Shown here: piece after piece, positions 20,183 through 34,657 of the stretch
Layout: every line of letters starts with the position of its first letter
How positions within the stretch are numbered: the stretch's first letter is position 1
Made by a program: the position numbers and the translations under genes
NCBI RefSeq assembly: GCF_022842375.1
Contig: NZ_JALHPR010000015.1
Span: 1-64,000, forward strand
Origin: Elioraea sp.
GTDB lineage: Bacteria > Pseudomonadota > Alphaproteobacteria > Acetobacterales > Acetobacteraceae
Direction of reading: 5' to 3'
DNA length: 64,000 nt
Notes under the pieces: generated by a model
Told to the model about the DNA's origin: nothing
Databases searched by the model: none
What the model saw: only the letters and a program-made list of their open reading frames with translations

Positions 20183-21102
20183 GCCAGGCGGCCGGCGACG
20201 ATGGCGGCAGCGATCACGAGGCCGACATCGCGGTTGGCGCGGAACAGCCGCCCGCAGAGCGGCGCATCGTCGATGTCGAGTGCGATCACCTGCCGCACCA
20301 GCAGGGCGGCCGCGACCGCGAGTCCGGCGAAGAAGGGCCAACCGAGCCCAGCCAGCACCCCCGCCCCGGCAGCGAGAGCGATCGTGGCGGCATAGCAGGC
20401 GACGAGGAATGGGCGCGTCGTACGCTCGAACAGCCGCGCGGTGGAGCGCACGCCGACCAGCGCGTCATCCTCGCGGTCCTGGTGCGCGTAGATCGTGTCG
20501 TAGCCGAGCGTCCAGGATACCGCCGCCGCGTAGAGCACGAGCGCGGGCAGCGCCACCTCGCCCGTCGCCGCCGCGAAGCCCATCAGCACGCCCCAGTTGA
20601 AAGTGATACCGAGGAAGGCCTGCGGCCACCACGTCACGCGCTTCATTGCAGGATAGACGGCGACGAGGACCAGCGAGGCAACACCCAGCAGGATGGCCGC
20701 GAGGCGAAGCTGCAGAAGGATCACGAGCCCCACCAGCAGCAGGGCCGCGAGGAACACGAGCGCCTGGCGCACCGACAGCGCGCCCGAGGCCAGCGGCCGC
20801 CCCGCGGTGCGGGCGACGCGGCGGTCGATGTCACGGTCCCACAGGTCGTTCACGACGCAGCCGGCACCGCGCATCACGATGGCGCCGATGCCGAACAGCA
20901 CCACGAGCAGCGCATCGGGCCACGGCGCGCCGCCGAGCGCGAGGCCCCAGAGGCCCGGCAGGAACAGCAGCCACGTGCCGATCGGCCGGTCGAGCCTGGC
21001 GAGCAGCGCATAGGGGCGGAGGCGCGCGGGCAGGCGCGCGACCAGCCCGGTGTGGCTGATGTCGGAAAGGCCGGGCGGCTGGGTGGGCTGTGCGTGTGAC
21101 AT
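20179..21102 (-). CDS. ubiA: 4-hydroxybenzoate polyprenyltransferase
   Basis: RPYALLARLDRPIGTWLLFLPGLWGLALG, GAGCVVNDLWDRDIDRRVARTAGRPLASGALS, GYDTIYAHQDREDDALVGVRSTARLF. Confidence 0.95.
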   Translation of the reverse strand: MSHAQPTQPPGLSDISHTGLVARLPARLRPYALLARLDRPIGTWLLFLPGLWGLALGGAPWPDALLVVLFGIGAIVMRGAGCVVNDLWDRDIDRRVARTAGRPLASGALSVRQALVFLAALLLVGLVILLQLRLAAILLGVASLVLVAVYPAMKRVTWWPQAFLGITFNWGVLMGFAAATGEVALPALVLYAAAVSWTLGYDTIYAHQDREDDALVGVRSTARLFERTTRPFLVACYAATIALAAGAGVLAGLGWPFFAGLAVAAALLVRQVIALDIDDAPLCGRLFRANRDVGLVIAAAIVAGRLA

Positions 21103-21147
21103 CGCCGCTATACTCTGGCCACCGCAGGGGGGACGCAACCAGCCACC

Positions 21148-21888
21148 ATGAGCCTCATTCGACTCCACGTTGCAGATGCACTGGCGCAAGGTGCCACGCT
21201 CACCCTTGGCGAGGCCCAGGCGCGCTATCTCGCCGCGGTGATGCGGCGCAGCGTCGGCGATGCCGTTCTGGTGTTCAACGGCCGCGACGGCGAGTGGCAG
21301 GCCGCCATCGCCACGCTCGCCAAGGGCCGCGCAACCCTTGCCATCGGCCATCGCACGCGGGCGCAGACGTCCTCTCCCGATCTCTGGCTGCTCGCCCCCG
21401 TGCTGAAGCGCGAGACGCTGGAGTGGATGGTGGAGAAGGCAACCGAGCTTGGCGCGGCGCGCATCCTCGCCGTCACGACCGAGCGCAGCGCCGTCACCCG
21501 CACGAATCCGGAGCGTCTCACCGCGATCGCTGCCGAGGCGGCGGAACAATGCGAACGCCTTGATGTTCCCGTCGTCGACGCGCCGCAACCGCTCGCGACC
21601 GTGCTGGCAGGCTGGAATCCCGATCGTCGCCTCGTGGTGGGCGACGAGCGCGGCCGGTCACCCCCGATCGCCGATGCAATCGCTGGCGAGGCGCCAGGTC
21701 CCTGGGCCGTGCTCGTGGGGCCGGAGGGAGGTTTCACGGCCCGTGAGCTTGACGGGTTGCGCAAACTCCCGTTCTGTCGCCTGGCCAGTCTCGGCCCGCG
21801 CATCCTGCGGGCAGAGACGGCCGCCCTCTCCGCGCTGGCCGTGCTGCAGGCCCTGGCAGGGGATTGGCGCGATCACCACCTTGCCTGA
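21148..21888 (+). CDS. rsmE: 16S rRNA (uracil1498-N3)-methyltransferase
   Basis: KRETLEWMVEKATELGAARILAVTTERSAV, AEAAEQCERLDVPVV, VLVGPEGGFTARELDGL, LGPRILRAETAALSALAVLQ. Confidence 0.95.
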   Translation: MSLIRLHVADALAQGATLTLGEAQARYLAAVMRRSVGDAVLVFNGRDGEWQAAIATLAKGRATLAIGHRTRAQTSSPDLWLLAPVLKRETLEWMVEKATELGAARILAVTTERSAVTRTNPERLTAIAAEAAEQCERLDVPVVDAPQPLATVLAGWNPDRRLVVGDERGRSPPIADAIAGEAPGPWAVLVGPEGGFTARELDGLRKLPFCRLASLGPRILRAETAALSALAVLQALAGDWRDHHLA

Positions 21889-21947
21889 GGGCGACACGCG
21901 TCACCTCACGCCACCGAAGCACCGCGACCCTCAGAGACGAGCACAGC

Positions 21948-23294
21948 ATGTCGGGACCATCCGAAGGCGACGCGACGCCCATCACCTCGGTGCGCCAGAT
22001 GGTCGAGCATATCGCCGGCGGCGCCAAGCCGCGCGCGGCGTGGCGCATCGGCACCGAGCACGAGAAGATCGTGTTCCGGAAGGCCGATCTCGAACCCCCG
22101 CCCTATGGCGGCGAGGCCGGCATCCGCGCGCTGCTCGACGGCATCGGCGCGATGGGCTGGGAGCCGATCACCGACAAGGGCAACGTCATCGGACTGAAGC
22201 GCGGGCGCGGCAACGTCTCGCTCGAGCCTGGCGGACAGTTCGAGCTCTCCGGCGCACCGATGCCCGATTTGCACGCGACGAAGGCCGAACTCGACGAGCA
22301 TCTGGATGCCTGCCGCGCGGTGGGCGGGAAGCTCGGCCTCGGCTTTCTCCCGCACGGCTTCCACCCGCTGAAGCGGCGCGAGGACATGCCGTGGATGCCG
22401 AAGAGCCGCTACGCCATCATGCGCCGCTACATGCCGCTCAAGGGCAGGCTCGGCCTCGACATGATGCTGCGCACCTCGACGGTGCAGGTGAACCTCGACT
22501 TCGCCGACGAGGCGGACATGGTCGAGAAGTTCCGCATCTCGCTCGCGTTGCAGCCCGTGGCGATCGCGCTGTTCGCCAACTCGCCCTTCACCGAAGGCAA
22601 GCCCAACGGGTTCCGCAGCTTCCGCGCCAATGTCTGGACCGATACGGACCCGGATCGGTGCGGCATCCCCGACTTCGTGTTCGACAAGGGCTTCGGCTAC
22701 GAGCGGTGGGTGGAGTACCTGCTCGACGTGCCGATGTACTTCGTGATGCGCGAGGGCCAGTACGTCGACGTCGCCGGCCAGTCGTTCCGCGCCTTCATGG
22801 AGGGCAAGCTCCCGGGCCTGCCCGGCGAGCACCCGACGATGGGCGACTTCGCCGATCATATCACCACCGCCTTCACCGAGGTTCGCCTCAAGCGCTATCT
22901 CGAGATGCGGGGTGCGGATTCCGGCCCGCCCGAGATGCTGATGGCGCTGCCCGCTCTCTGGACCGGCCTGCTTTACGACAAGGCCGCGCAGGCTGAGGCG
23001 CTGGCGCTGATCACCGATCATCCATGCGGCGACTGGAAGGCGCTGCACCGTGACACGCCGCGCCTGGGCCTCGCCGCACCCTGGTGCGACGGCACGGTGC
23101 AGATGCTGGCGAAGGAGACGGTGGCGATCGCCAGGAAGGGCCTCGTCGCGCGCGGGCTTGGCGAGGAGGTCTATCTCGCGCCGTTGGAGGAGATCGCCGC
23201 CACGGGCCGCACACTCGCCGACCGCTGGCTGGAGCGGAACGAGACAACCTGGGGTGGCGATGTCTCGCGCATCTTCGCCGAAGGCGCTCTCTAG
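21948..23294 (+). CDS. gshA: glutamate--cysteine ligase (plant/alphaproteobacterial type)
   Basis: WRIGTEHEKIVFRK, PGGQFELSGAPM, MPKSRYAIMRRYMPLKG, STVQVNLDF, NSPFTEGKPNGFRSFRANVWTDTDPDR. Confidence 0.95.
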   Translation: MSGPSEGDATPITSVRQMVEHIAGGAKPRAAWRIGTEHEKIVFRKADLEPPPYGGEAGIRALLDGIGAMGWEPITDKGNVIGLKRGRGNVSLEPGGQFELSGAPMPDLHATKAELDEHLDACRAVGGKLGLGFLPHGFHPLKRREDMPWMPKSRYAIMRRYMPLKGRLGLDMMLRTSTVQVNLDFADEADMVEKFRISLALQPVAIALFANSPFTEGKPNGFRSFRANVWTDTDPDRCGIPDFVFDKGFGYERWVEYLLDVPMYFVMREGQYVDVAGQSFRAFMEGKLPGLPGEHPTMGDFADHITTAFTEVRLKRYLEMRGADSGPPEMLMALPALWTGLLYDKAAQAEALALITDHPCGDWKALHRDTPRLGLAAPWCDGTVQMLAKETVAIARKGLVARGLGEEVYLAPLEEIAATGRTLADRWLERNETTWGGDVSRIFAEGAL

Positions 23295-23535
23295 CAGCAC
23301 TCCGTAACGCTGCCGTATCGGGTCGACAGGTCCCGCATCGTACCGTATCGTTTGCGCAGCGGCATCTGGGAGGGTGCTGCCCGACCACCAGCATACGGCG
23401 CGGCATCGTCGGGGCTGCCGCAATTCTGTCCGGGCAATTCCATACTCTGTCCGGAATGTTCCGTGAGCCTCTCGGCGTTTCCCCGGCCGGTGCGGTCTTC
23501 CGCGCTGTGCGCCGGGCCAGACCGGGAGACTGCCC

Positions 23536-24948
23536 ATGACACGATCGACACACCTGGCCGCCGTGCTGATCCTCGGCGCGTCGTGGCTTGCAACGCCCGC
23601 CAACGCGCAACTCACCTTGCCTGACTGCGAGGCGCTGGCGGGCTGGGCCACCGGCTACCAGCGCGGCGCGCAATGGCGCCCGAACGAGATCGGCACGCAG
23701 AGTGCCATCCCGAGCCTCTACGCCGCGCCCGCGACAGCGCAGCTCCTCGGCAAGCCTGTGATCGACTGGAGCGAGGCCGAGGTGCGGGCGCTGTTCCAGC
23801 ACATGCAGGGCTGCGAGCGGCAGTTCGCCCAGGCGCGTCAGTTCGACAAGCGGAACCCGATCGATACGATGCGCGGCTGGTTGGGCACCAACGTCGCCGC
23901 GATGCTGCGCAACATCGCCGCCGCCCGCGAGGCAGTTCCCCAGGCGCTGGCGGCTCTCGAACCCGCGCCCGCCTCACCGCAACTCCTGCAGCTCTGGAGC
24001 GCGCTGTCGCGGGCGACGAGCCAGCAGGGCTTCAATGCGGCCAGCCAGGCCTCAGGCCAGCTCCAGGGCGATGTGCAGGTGCAGGCGCGTGCGCTGCTCG
24101 CCGGTGTGCGCAACCTGCCGCAGGCCGAGATCGGGCCTGCCGTCGTGGAGAAGGCCTCCGCCAGGGCCGGCGCCATGCGCGGGGCCGTGCGCGACCAGAT
24201 CGTCGCCGAGATCGGCGCCGTGCCGGCCTCCGCGCAGTCGCTGCAGGCCCTGGCTGCTGCACCCCAGGCGCTGCGGCAGCGCTACGGCGCCGCTCTCGGG
24301 CCCGAGGAGTTTCGCGCCATCGACCAGGCAATCGCATCGCGGCGCACGGCCATCGGGGACGATGCGGAGAAGGAGATCGTCGCGCAGCTGGCAGCCGTCA
24401 CGCCTGGCCCGCAGGCCTTCGCCGAGATCGACCGCCAGGTGCCGGAGCCGCTGTTCCGCATCCTGCCGCCGGCGAATGCCGAGAAGGTCCGCGCCGCTGC
24501 GGATGCGCAACGAAAGGCCGCGGCGGATGCGATTTTCACCACCTTCCAGCGGGAGCTGTCCGGCCTGCCGCAGACTCAGGACGGCATCGACAGGATCGAC
24601 GGTGAGATCAAGCCCGCGCTGGCCGCGTGGCCGCAGAGTGCCGCGCCCTACCGCCAGCGCTTCGCCGAGGCAGCGGATTCGCGGCGCACGGCCATCCTCG
24701 CCGTGGTCGACCGTGCCGAGCGCGGCAGCCTGCGCGGCCGCACCTACGAGAGCCAGGCCGGCCTCGCGCTCGAATTCGTCGACCGCACGCGCGTGTTCTT
24801 CAAGACCGGCGGCCAGACGGCAGGGGGCACCTATACCGAGGAGCGCGACGGGCGCGTCACCGTGACCGTCAACAACCAGTCGATGGTGCTGACGCGCGAG
24901 GGCCGCGTGCTCACAGGCGGCCCAACGGATTTCCGTAGGACCAAGTAG
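23536..24948 (+). CDS. secreted hypothetical protein (signal peptide, helical Ala/Gln-rich repeats)
   Basis: MTRSTHLAAVLILGASWLATPANAQ signal peptide; no recognised domain. Confidence 0.75.
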   Translation: MTRSTHLAAVLILGASWLATPANAQLTLPDCEALAGWATGYQRGAQWRPNEIGTQSAIPSLYAAPATAQLLGKPVIDWSEAEVRALFQHMQGCERQFAQARQFDKRNPIDTMRGWLGTNVAAMLRNIAAAREAVPQALAALEPAPASPQLLQLWSALSRATSQQGFNAASQASGQLQGDVQVQARALLAGVRNLPQAEIGPAVVEKASARAGAMRGAVRDQIVAEIGAVPASAQSLQALAAAPQALRQRYGAALGPEEFRAIDQAIASRRTAIGDDAEKEIVAQLAAVTPGPQAFAEIDRQVPEPLFRILPPANAEKVRAAADAQRKAAADAIFTTFQRELSGLPQTQDGIDRIDGEIKPALAAWPQSAAPYRQRFAEAADSRRTAILAVVDRAERGSLRGRTYESQAGLALEFVDRTRVFFKTGGQTAGGTYTEERDGRVTVTVNNQSMVLTREGRVLTGGPTDFRRTK

Positions 24949-24951
24949 CCC

Positions 24952-26390
24952 TCAGCGTACCGCCGTTCCGCCAACGGTCAGCCCACGCATCTTCAGCGTG
25001 GGCTGGCCGACGCCGACGGGAACGCCCTGGCCGTTCTTGCCGCAGGTGCCGATGCCGGGGTCGAGGCCAGGGTCGTTGCCGACCATCGTCACCTTCGTCA
25101 GCGCATCGGGGCCGTTGCCGATCAGCGTCGCACCCTTCACCGCAGCACCGATCTTTCCACCTTCGATCAGATACGCTTCGGACGCGGAAAACACGAACTT
25201 GCCCGAAGTGATGTCCACCTGCCCGCCGCCAAAATTCACGGCGTAGAGGCCACGCTCGACAGACGCGATGATCTCCTCGGGCGCATGCGCACCGCCGGTC
25301 ATGATCGTGTTCGTCATCCGCGGCATCGGCGCGTGCGCGAAGCTCTGGCGACGTCCGTTGCCGGTGGGGGCAACGCCCATCAGCCGCGCGTTCTGCCGGT
25401 CCTGGATGAAGCCCTTGAGGATGCCGTCCTCGATCATCACGGTGCGGCCCGACGGCGTTCCCTCGTCATCGACGGTGAGGCTGCCGCGGCGATCGGGCAG
25501 CGTGCCGTCATCGACCACCGTCACGCCCGGGGCAGCGATGCGCTGGCCGAGCAGGCCCGAGAAGGCGGACGTCTTCTTGCGATTGAAATCACCCTCGAGG
25601 CCATGGCCGATCGCCTCGTGCAGCAGGATGCCCGGCCAGCCGGGGCCGAGCACCACCTCCATCTCGCCGGCGGGTGCGGCGACTGCGTCGAGATTGACCA
25701 GCGCCTGGCGCAGCGCCTCGTCGACAGCGCCCTGCCACGTTGTCGGGTCGAGCAGCAGCGCATAGCCGTGCCGCCCGCCGGTGCCGTGGGTGCCGCTCTC
25801 GCGCCGCCCGTTCGCACCGACGACGACGGTGATGTTGAGCCGCACGAGCGGGCGGAGATCGGCGACCCGCACACCATCGGCGCGGATCACCTGCACCGCC
25901 TGCCACTCGCCGGCCAGCGTGGCCATCACCTGCGTCACGCGCGGGTCACGCGCACGCGCATGCGCATCGATCCGCGCCAGAAGTTCCGCCTTCGCCGCGA
26001 AATCGACGGCAGCGACCGGGTTCTCGTCGGCGTAGAGCCGTGCGTTGGTCGATCGCGGGGCGAGGTCCATCGTCCCGTCCTGCCCGCTCCTGACGCCGCG
26101 CACCGTCTCGGCGGCACGCGCGAGCGCTGCCTCGCTCACCTCGCCCGCATGCGCGTAGCCGACGGCCTCGCCGGCCACCGCGCGAAGCCCGAAGCCCAGC
26201 GCCGTGTCGAAGCTCGCCGAGCGGATGCGGCCATCCTCAAGCGCGAGCGCCTCGCTCTCGCGGTATTCGAGGAAGAGCTCGCCATCATCCATGCCGGCGA
26301 GCGCGGCGGCGGTCATGCGCGCCGCACCGTCACGGTCGAGCAGGCTGTCGGGACGGCCGAAGAAGAGCCGGTCCGTCGTGTCGAGATGGC

Positions 26391-26409
<19 letters not shown>
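24952..26409 (-). CDS. tldD: metalloprotease TldD
   Basis: [68 protein letters not shown]. Confidence 0.95.
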
Positions 26410-29190
<2,781 letters not shown>

Positions 29191-29201
<11 letters not shown>

Positions 29202-30261
29202 CCCGGCGCAGCCTGTGTGCAGCGATCACGAAGGCGCCAAGCACCAGCACCGCCATGGTCTGGTGCAGCGTGCCGAGCGAGACGGGAACGACCGCCAGCA
29301 GCGTCGCGACGCCGAGCACGTATTGCAGCGCGATCGTCCCGGCGAGCATCAGGACCGGCCCGCGCCAGGGCCGCCCCGCCCGCCAGCCGAGCACGGCGGC
29401 GGCAAGGGCTGCGGCGAGCGTCACCGTCGCCAGCAGGCGGTGGTTGAACTGCACCGCGGCGATATTCTCGAAGAAATTGAGCACGAACGGCTGGAGGTCG
29501 GCATAGCCGGCCGGGACCAGGGCGCCATCCATCAGCGGGAACGTGTTGTAGGAGAACCCGGCGCGGATGCCGGCGACGAACCCGCCCGCGAGCATGGTCA
29601 GCAGCGCGAGCGCGCCTGCTGCGTGAACCGCTGCCTTCACTGGCCGCGGCGGCGCCTCGCTCGGGCGTGGCGAAAGCAGGCCGAGCGCCGTCCACAACAC
29701 CGCGGCAAAGATCACGAAGGCGAGGCCGAGATGCATCGTCAACCGGTAGGGGCTGACCGTCGTGCGATGGGCGAAGAAGCCCGATGCGACCATGAACCAG
29801 CCAAGCAGTCCCTGCAGCCCGCCAAGCGCAAACAGCACGCCGACGCGCGGCCACAGCGCCCGCCTGAGCCGACCCGTGAGGGCGAGCGCGAGCGCGCCTC
29901 CGGCGAACACCACCCCGATCAGCTTGCCCCAGACGCGGTGCAGGTATTCGAGCCAGAAGATCTCCTTGAACCCGGCCAGGTCCATGCCGCGGTTCACCTC
30001 GAGATACTGCGGAATGGTGCGGTAGAGCGCGAAGAGGCGGTTCCACTCCGCTTCCGACAACGGCGGCAGCCAGCCGGTCAGCGGCCGCCACTCCATGATC
30101 GAGAGGCCTGAGCCCGTCAGCCGCGTGGCGCCGCCGAGGGCCACCATCACGACGATCATGCCGGCGACGACGAACAGCCACGCGGCGACGGCGGCATCGC
30201 CCGCGCGTTCACGCTCGGCCGTGTCGGCGTCGAGCGGCGGCCAGGTGGTGTCGAACGGCAT
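29191..30261 (-). CDS. ctaA: heme A synthase (COX15/CtaA)
   Basis: [71 protein letters not shown]. Confidence 0.95.
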
Positions 30262-30274
30262 CGTCTCCCCGTGT

Positions 30275-30317
30275 CATGGCAGGGCGGCATGGCAGGCGGC
30301 CGCATGGCAGGCGGCGG
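30275..30317. repeat. ~14-15-bp imperfect tandem repeat (CATGGCAGGCGGCSG), ~3 copies
   Basis: catggcagggcgg|catggcaggcggccg|catggcaggcggcgg in the ctaA/GT2 divergent intergenic region. Confidence 0.7.
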
Positions 30318-30456
30318 CAGGGACGACCTCGGCGCTGGCTCGCTTGCCCGCCCCTACGCCCTCTGGTATGGCGCGCGCCCAGGCAAAATCAAGCAACGGC
30401 GCGTGCCCCCGCCAGCATGGCGGGCCAGCGCGCGCCGGATCGGACCCGATTTCCCC

Positions 30457-31293
30457 ATGGCGATGCCCCCTGCCACAGTCGATCCGCCGCGTCTGGAGCA
30501 GCGTCCGGAGCCGGGTCTGGCGTGGGGAGGCGGCGTGCCCCCGCTCTCGGTCGTCGTGCCGGTCCGCAACGAGGGGCCGAACATCGCGCCGCTGATCGCC
30601 GAGATCAGGGCAGCGACGGCACCGCTCGGCGGCGCTGAGATCGTCTATGTCGACGATGGCTCGACTGACGACACCGGCGCGGCGCTGTCGCGCGAGGCCA
30701 TGCAGGGCGATGTCGTGCATCTCCGCCACGCCCGGTCGTGCGGGCAGAGTGCGGCGATCGTCTCGGGCGTGAAGGCGGCGCGCGGGGCCTGGATCGCGAC
30801 CCTGGACGGCGACGGGCAGAACGATCCGGCCGACATCCCGGCCCTGTTCTCCCGCGCCGGCGCCGAGGCGGCGGCAGGGCCGGGGCCGGTGCTGGTCGCG
30901 GGCCACCGCGTCAACCGCAAGGACACGGCCACGAAGCGCTTCACCAGCCGCTTCGCCAACCGCTTCCGCGCCTGGCTGCTGGGCGATGCCACGCCCGATA
31001 CGGGCTGCGGCCTCAAGCTGTTCCGCCGGGCCGATTTCCTCGAGCTTCCGCAGTTCGACCACATGCACCGCTACCTGCCGGCGCTGTTCCTGCGGGCTGG
31101 CGGGCGTGTCGTCTCCGTGCCGGTGAACCACCGGCCCCGGCTCCGGGGCCAATCGAACTACGGCACGCTGGACCGCCTGGCCGTGGCGGTGGCCGACCTC
31201 GTGGGCGTGATGTGGCTGCAGCGACGGTGGAAGCGGCCCCAGGTCGAGAGAATTGGGGCAGAACGAATGGCGCCGCCGTCGGCGGAAGGCTGA
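30457..31293 (+). CDS. family 2 glycosyltransferase (dolichol-phosphate mannosyltransferase-like)
   Basis: LSVVVPVRNEGPNIAPLIAEI, EIVYVDDGSTDDT, GAWIATLDGDGQNDPADIP. Confidence 0.93.
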   Translation: MAMPPATVDPPRLEQRPEPGLAWGGGVPPLSVVVPVRNEGPNIAPLIAEIRAATAPLGGAEIVYVDDGSTDDTGAALSREAMQGDVVHLRHARSCGQSAAIVSGVKAARGAWIATLDGDGQNDPADIPALFSRAGAEAAAGPGPVLVAGHRVNRKDTATKRFTSRFANRFRAWLLGDATPDTGCGLKLFRRADFLELPQFDHMHRYLPALFLRAGGRVVSVPVNHRPRLRGQSNYGTLDRLAVAVADLVGVMWLQRRWKRPQVERIGAERMAPPSAEG

Positions 31294-31993
31294 GGCGTTG
31301 CGCGCCGCGAAGCTCGCCAAGCCGCTGCTGCTGCTGGCGGGATTGATCGTCGCGGGCGTGGTGGTGCGCGAACTGCGCGCCGCCGGGGTGCTCGAGACCG
31401 GCTTTCTCGAGCGTATGATCGTCGGCCAGGGCGTGCGGGGGCAGCTGCTGTTCATCGCCCTCGGCGCGGCCGCCTGTTCGGTGGGCGTGCCGCGGCAGGC
31501 GGTGGCCTTCGCGGGCGGCACCGCCTTCGGCGCTCTGCTGGGGTCGGGGCTTGCGCTGGCGGCGATGGTCCTGGCCTGCGCGCTCACCTTCTTCTGGGCA
31601 CGACTGGTCGGGCGCGGCTGGGCACGGCGGCGGATCGAGCGTGCCTTCTCCGGCAGGCTGGCGCGGGTGGATCGGTTCCTTGCCGCCAACCCGTTCGCGG
31701 CGACGCTGACGCTCAGGCTGCTGCCGGTCGGCAACAACCTGGCGCTGAACCTGCTCGCAGGCCTGTCCGGCATCGCGGCACTGCCCTTCATCGTTGGCTC
31801 GGCGCTCGGCTACGTGCCGCAGACGGTGGTGTTCGCCCTTCTCGGCAAGGGCGTGCGGGTGGACGGCGCGATCCAGCTTGGCGTCGGCCTCGTGCTGTTC
31901 GGGGTCTCCGCGCTGCTCGGCCTGTGGTTGCTCAGGCGGGCCCGCAACGCCCGCGAGGCGGCGGAGGCAGCCGGCCTTGACGAGGCTGGCTGA
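31253..31993 (+). CDS. TVP38/TMEM64 (VTT domain) family membrane protein
   Basis: GVPRQAVAFAGGTAFGALLGSGLAL...NPFAATLTLRLLPVGNNLALNLLAGLSGIAALPFIVGSALGYVPQTVVFALLGKG. Confidence 0.9.
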   Translation: MGQNEWRRRRRKAEALRAAKLAKPLLLLAGLIVAGVVVRELRAAGVLETGFLERMIVGQGVRGQLLFIALGAAACSVGVPRQAVAFAGGTAFGALLGSGLALAAMVLACALTFFWARLVGRGWARRRIERAFSGRLARVDRFLAANPFAATLTLRLLPVGNNLALNLLAGLSGIAALPFIVGSALGYVPQTVVFALLGKGVRVDGAIQLGVGLVLFGVSALLGLWLLRRARNAREAAEAAGLDEAG

Positions 31994-31997
31994 GGCG

Positions 31998-32070
31998 CCC
32001 AGGCCCCAAGCGCAGGCCCCAAGCGCAGGCCCCAAACCCACGCCCAGGCCCAGGCCCAGGCCCAGGCCCG
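31998..32070. repeat. compound tandem repeat: 13-bp unit AGGCCCCAAGCGC x2 and hexamer CAGGCC x4
   Basis: gcccaggccccaagcgcaggccccaagcgcaggccccaaacccacgcccaggcccaggcccaggcccaggcccg. Confidence 0.9.
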
Positions 32071-32071
32071 A

Positions 32072-32338
32072 TCAGTGCAGCCCGAACTCACCCTGGGCGT
32101 AGCGCAGCTCGGCTGGCTGGATCAGCCCCACGGACGCGACGCTGACGGAGTGGAGCTTGCCCTCGATCTCGCGCTCCCAGAAGGCGAGGAAGCGATTGAG
32201 TTCGGGGAAGCGCGGGGCGATGTCGAGCTGCTGCCAGACGAAGGTCTGTAGCAGCGCGGGATGATCGGGCAGGTGATACAGGATCTTCGCGGTGGTGAGC
32301 CTGTATCCGTTCAACTGTCGCGCGATCGAGCCGGTCAT
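32072..32338 (-). CDS. usg: Usg family protein
   Basis: MTGSIARQLNGYRLTTAKILYHLPDHPALLQTFVWQQLDIAPRFPELNRFLAFWEREIEGKLHSV. Confidence 0.9.
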   Translation of the reverse strand: MTGSIARQLNGYRLTTAKILYHLPDHPALLQTFVWQQLDIAPRFPELNRFLAFWEREIEGKLHSVSVASVGLIQPAELRYAQGEFGLH

Positions 32339-32445
32339 TGCAGTGGTTCCTCCGTTCCTTTCGTGACTGCACCCCTTCCCTGAAGGTGGAAGGATGGCAG
32401 GAACGATCGTGGAACAGGAAGAAAAAACGTTGTATTATCAGGCGA

Positions 32446-32472
32446 TTAGCAGCCCTCACACGAGAGTGCTGC
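32446..32472 (+). promoter_or_regulatory. CIRCE element 1 (degenerate left arm)
   Basis: TTAGCAGCC-N9-GAGTGCTGC; consensus TTAGCACTC-N9-GAGTGCTAA. Confidence 0.75.
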
Positions 32473-32477
32473 CATCC

Positions 32478-32506
32478 TTGACTTGACGGGCCGAAGAGCC
32501 TAGATC
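32478..32506 (+). promoter_or_regulatory. putative groESL promoter (-35 TTGACT, 17 bp, -10 TAGATC)
   Basis: Lies between the two CIRCE elements. Confidence 0.5.
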
Positions 32507-32507
32507 G

Positions 32508-32534
32508 TTGGCACTCCTCGGGAGCGAGTGCTAG
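32508..32534 (+). promoter_or_regulatory. CIRCE element 2
   Basis: TTGGCACTC-N9-GAGTGCTAG. Confidence 0.92.
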
Positions 32535-32594
32535 CAGCCAGTGCGGCGGCCTGCCACGACCCGGGGAAGACGAGCCAACGCCAGGAGAGTTCCA

Positions 32595-32909
32595 ATGAAG
32601 TTTCGTCCCCTGCACGACCGTGTGGTGGTGCGCCGCGTGACCGCCGAGGAGAAGACGGCGGGCGGCATCATCATCCCCGACACCGCCAAGGAGAAGCCCA
32701 TGGAGGGCGAGATCGTGGCGGCCGGCCCGGGCGCCCGCAATGAGAAGGGCGAGCTCGTCTCGCTCGACGTCAAGGCCGGCGACCGCGTGCTGTTCGGCAA
32801 GTGGTCCGGCACCGAGGTCAAGATCAACGGGGAAGACCTGCTGATCATGAAGGAGAGCGACATCATGGGGATCGTCGAGGTCACCGCTGCCAAGAAGAAG
32901 GCGGCCTGA
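32595..32909 (+). CDS. groES: co-chaperonin GroES
   Basis: [46 protein letters not shown]. Confidence 0.98.
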   Translation: MKFRPLHDRVVVRRVTAEEKTAGGIIIPDTAKEKPMEGEIVAAGPGARNEKGELVSLDVKAGDRVLFGKWSGTEVKINGEDLLIMKESDIMGIVEVTAAKKKAA

Positions 32910-34598
<1,689 letters not shown>

Positions 34599-34625
34599 GC
34601 CGCACCGCGGTTCGGGATTTCCTGG

Positions 34626-34657
34626 ATGGGGGTCGCCTTCGGGCGGCCCCCTTTTTC
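34626..34657 (+). terminator. rho-independent terminator after groEL
   Basis: GGGGGTCGCCTTCGGGCGGCCCCCTTTTT. Confidence 0.85.

Noticed and set aside
31998-32070. Possible CRISPR or regulatory array from repeated CAGGCC
   Set aside because: Simple-sequence hexamer repeat without spacers; kept only as a microsatellite observation
32088-32615. 175-aa minus-strand ORF spanning the groES upstream region
   Set aside because: Overlaps usg and both CIRCE elements; the composition looks non-coding and regulatory signals explain the region
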